From Fischerella muscicola PCC 7414 (GTDB lineage: Bacteria > Cyanobacteriota > Cyanobacteriia > Cyanobacteriales > Nostocaceae), in NCBI RefSeq assembly GCF_000317205.1, contig NZ_AJLK01000117.1, positions 53,503 to 117,502 of the forward strand: 64,000 nt of DNA, in the 5' to 3' direction. This document shows positions 62,660 through 64,000 of this stretch, one piece after another. The stretch's first letter is position 1; each line of letters starts with the position of its first letter. Below the pieces are notes generated by a model, which did no database searches, was not told the origin of the DNA, and saw only the letters and a list, made by a program, of their open reading frames with translations. A program made the position numbers and the translations under genes.

Positions 62660-64000
62660 ATGGCAACCCTATACCCTTCTAGATCGAGTATCCGCACAGA
62701 ACTCAAAGCTTTTTTGCAACTTGCGATTCCCTTAGCCAGCGCCCAAGTTGCCCAGCTGGCAACGGGCTTTGTTGATACGGTAATGATGGGTCATCTGGGA
62801 CGAGAAACTTTAGCTGCTGGGGCTTTAGCCTCGATCACTTTTTTCTCATTTCTCGTAACCGCTAGTGGTGTGGTAATGGGTATAAGTCCATTAGTTGCAG
62901 AGGCCTATGGTGCAGGTCACAAAACCCGCATTAAGCAATTTACACGCCAAGGATTGTGGTTATGTTTGCTGCTGACTATCCCGATGATGATCGCGATCGC
63001 TCATCTGGATTTCATCATGGGTCAGCTTGGGCAAGCGGCGACGATAGTGAGGCTGGCAAATATGTATCTGGATATTATGCTGTGGGGACTGTTCCCTGCT
63101 TTAGGATTTGCCATGCTTCGAGGAGTTGTTTCAGCTCTGTCCCAGGCTCGTCCCATTATGATAATTGTCATTGCAGGCACACTCTTTAACATTTTGGGCA
63201 ACTATGTTTTGGGATTTGGCAAACTTGGATTTCCCCGCTTAGAGCTTGCAGGGCTTGCTTTAGCAAGCGTTTTAACTTTGTGGGGAATGTTTTTAGCACT
63301 GGTTGTCTACCTATTGCAACACAAGCAACTCAGAACCTACCAATTCTTCCATTGCTTACATCAACTGAAACCACAACTGCTGTGGGAATTACTGAAATTA
63401 GGAGTGCCGATTGGCGTGTTTTCGGCGCTGGAAATTGGCGTGTACACAGCCGTTAGCTATCTTATGGGATTGTGGGGAACTGACGGACTGGCAGCACACC
63501 AGATTGTATTTCAAACTTTTAATTTGCTCTTTATGATCCCACTGGGAATGTCATTTGCGGCAACTGCGCGGATCGGTCAGTGGCTGGGACGCAAAAACCT
63601 TACAGGAATAAGACAAGCAGGCATTGTCAGTATCGGTACTGGAACCGCGTGGACAGCAATAGTTGCGATCGCACTCCTGTTATTTCCTCAACAAGTTATC
63701 GGCTTGTATATTGACATCAATGCTCCTGAGAATGCGTCAGTGGTGGTACTTGCAGTTACAATCATGCGGGTTGGGGCAATTGCACATCTGTTCGATGGGA
63801 TACAAAAAATTACTTACGGTGCATTACAAGGCTTGAAGGATACTCGTGTGCCAATGCTACTGAGTTTCCTGTCTTATTGGTGTATCGGATTAAACAGTGG
63901 CTATTGGTTAGGATTTCAGTTGGGTTTAGGCGGCGTTGGCTTGTGGTTGGGACTATTGATTGCAGTGGCGATCGCAGCAGGAACTTTCATTTGGCGTTTT
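62660..64000 (+). CDS. MATE family multidrug/toxin exporter, cut by the right window edge
   Basis: About 447 residues are visible and the frame is still open. Multidrug and toxic compound extrusion family: LQLAIPLASAQVAQLATGFV and DTVMMGHLGRETLAAGALAS form the first half, and a second repeat half begins near residue 235 (LLWELLKLGVPIGVFSALEI). Usually about 450-470 residues and 12 helices, driven by Na or H antiport. Start: ATG at 62660; a GTG at 62642 in frame is the alternative. Divergent from the AraC gene, its probable regulator. Confidence 0.92.
   Translation, partial: MATLYPSRSSIRTELKAFLQLAIPLASAQVAQLATGFVDTVMMGHLGRETLAAGALASITFFSFLVTASGVVMGISPLVAEAYGAGHKTRIKQFTRQGLWLCLLLTIPMMIAIAHLDFIMGQLGQAATIVRLANMYLDIMLWGLFPALGFAMLRGVVSALSQARPIMIIVIAGTLFNILGNYVLGFGKLGFPRLELAGLALASVLTLWGMFLALVVYLLQHKQLRTYQFFHCLHQLKPQLLWELLKLGVPIGVFSALEIGVYTAVSYLMGLWGTDGLAAHQIVFQTFNLLFMIPLGMSFAATARIGQWLGRKNLTGIRQAGIVSIGTGTAWTAIVAIALLLFPQQVIGLYIDINAPENASVVVLAVTIMRVGAIAHLFDGIQKITYGALQGLKDTRVPMLLSFLSYWCIGLNSGYWLGFQLGLGGVGLWLGLLIAVAIAAGTFIWRF

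Overview
The window comes from a filamentous, probably heterocyst-forming cyanobacterium (Nostocales type). The evidence is the many HIP1 octamers (GCGATCGC), NDH-1 subunits NdhF1 and NdhD1, the photosystem II assembly factor Psb34, a CruA/CruP-type lycopene cyclase, a ThiO-ThiG fusion, and a devH - pacR/rbcR - NnrU/Z-ISO - thioredoxin - ndhF - ndhD gene order that, from memory, resembles Nostoc/Anabaena. Most spacers are filled with short heptamer-type tandem repeats typical of these genomes. I see no tRNA, rRNA or CRISPR array.

Layout. 0-5.7 kb: start of an AI-2E-type transporter (runs off the left edge), DNA polymerase I, a Cof-type HAD phosphatase and a DALR-domain protein. 6-12 kb: the DevH-like Crp regulator, then a minus-strand cassette of a Ser/Thr kinase, a broken periplasmic-binding-protein gene and two PstS-like binding proteins with no ABC permease or ATPase. 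12-19.3 kb: LysR regulator (PacR/RbcR type), NnrU/Z-ISO protein, thioredoxin-like protein, ndhF1 and ndhD1. 19.5-26.5 kb: a small unknown protein, a Uma2 nuclease-like protein, a permease with its TIGR03943 partner, a membrane-anchored beta-propeller and a coiled-coil protein. 26.5-35.3 kb: CruA/CruP-type cyclase, citramalate synthase, a degenerate ferredoxin-like protein, a deletion derivative of an IS200/IS605-type element, ThiO-ThiG and Psb34. 35.6-46.2 kb: TPR protein, two unrelated DNA methyltransferases (the second with a stub of a possible restriction gene), GNAT, a beta-hydroxyacid dehydrogenase, an NDUFAF7-like methyltransferase, Uma2, a glutathionyl-hydroquinone-reductase-type GST and an ArsR regulator. 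46-51 kb: LivG/LivM-type transporter genes (NatA/NatC-like), a RelE/ParE-type toxin-antitoxin pair, glucose-6-phosphate isomerase and a cupin. 51-58.6 kb: an accessory island with a sulfotransferase-like protein, an exported Cys-rich protein flanked by remnants of its own paralogues, a TauD-type dioxygenase, a beta-propeller protein and an alkaline-phosphatase-superfamily enzyme. 59-64 kb: cytochrome bd oxidase cydAB, an AraC regulator and a divergent MATE exporter cut by the right edge.

Themes worth a second look. (1) Intergenic repeats have been inserted in frame into at least four conserved enzymes, each time apparently in a linker. (2) A kinase plus substrate-binding-protein cassette looks like a sensory unit rather than a transporter. 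(3) The 51-58.6 kb island combines a sulfotransferase fold, a HxE dioxygenase, a secreted protein with decayed tandem copies, and a sulfatase-fold/propeller operon; its function is unknown to me and it is the best candidate here for an undescribed system. (4) Several genes appear to have lost key residues or partners: the PolI proofreading motif, the ferredoxin cysteines and a restriction-modification remnant.
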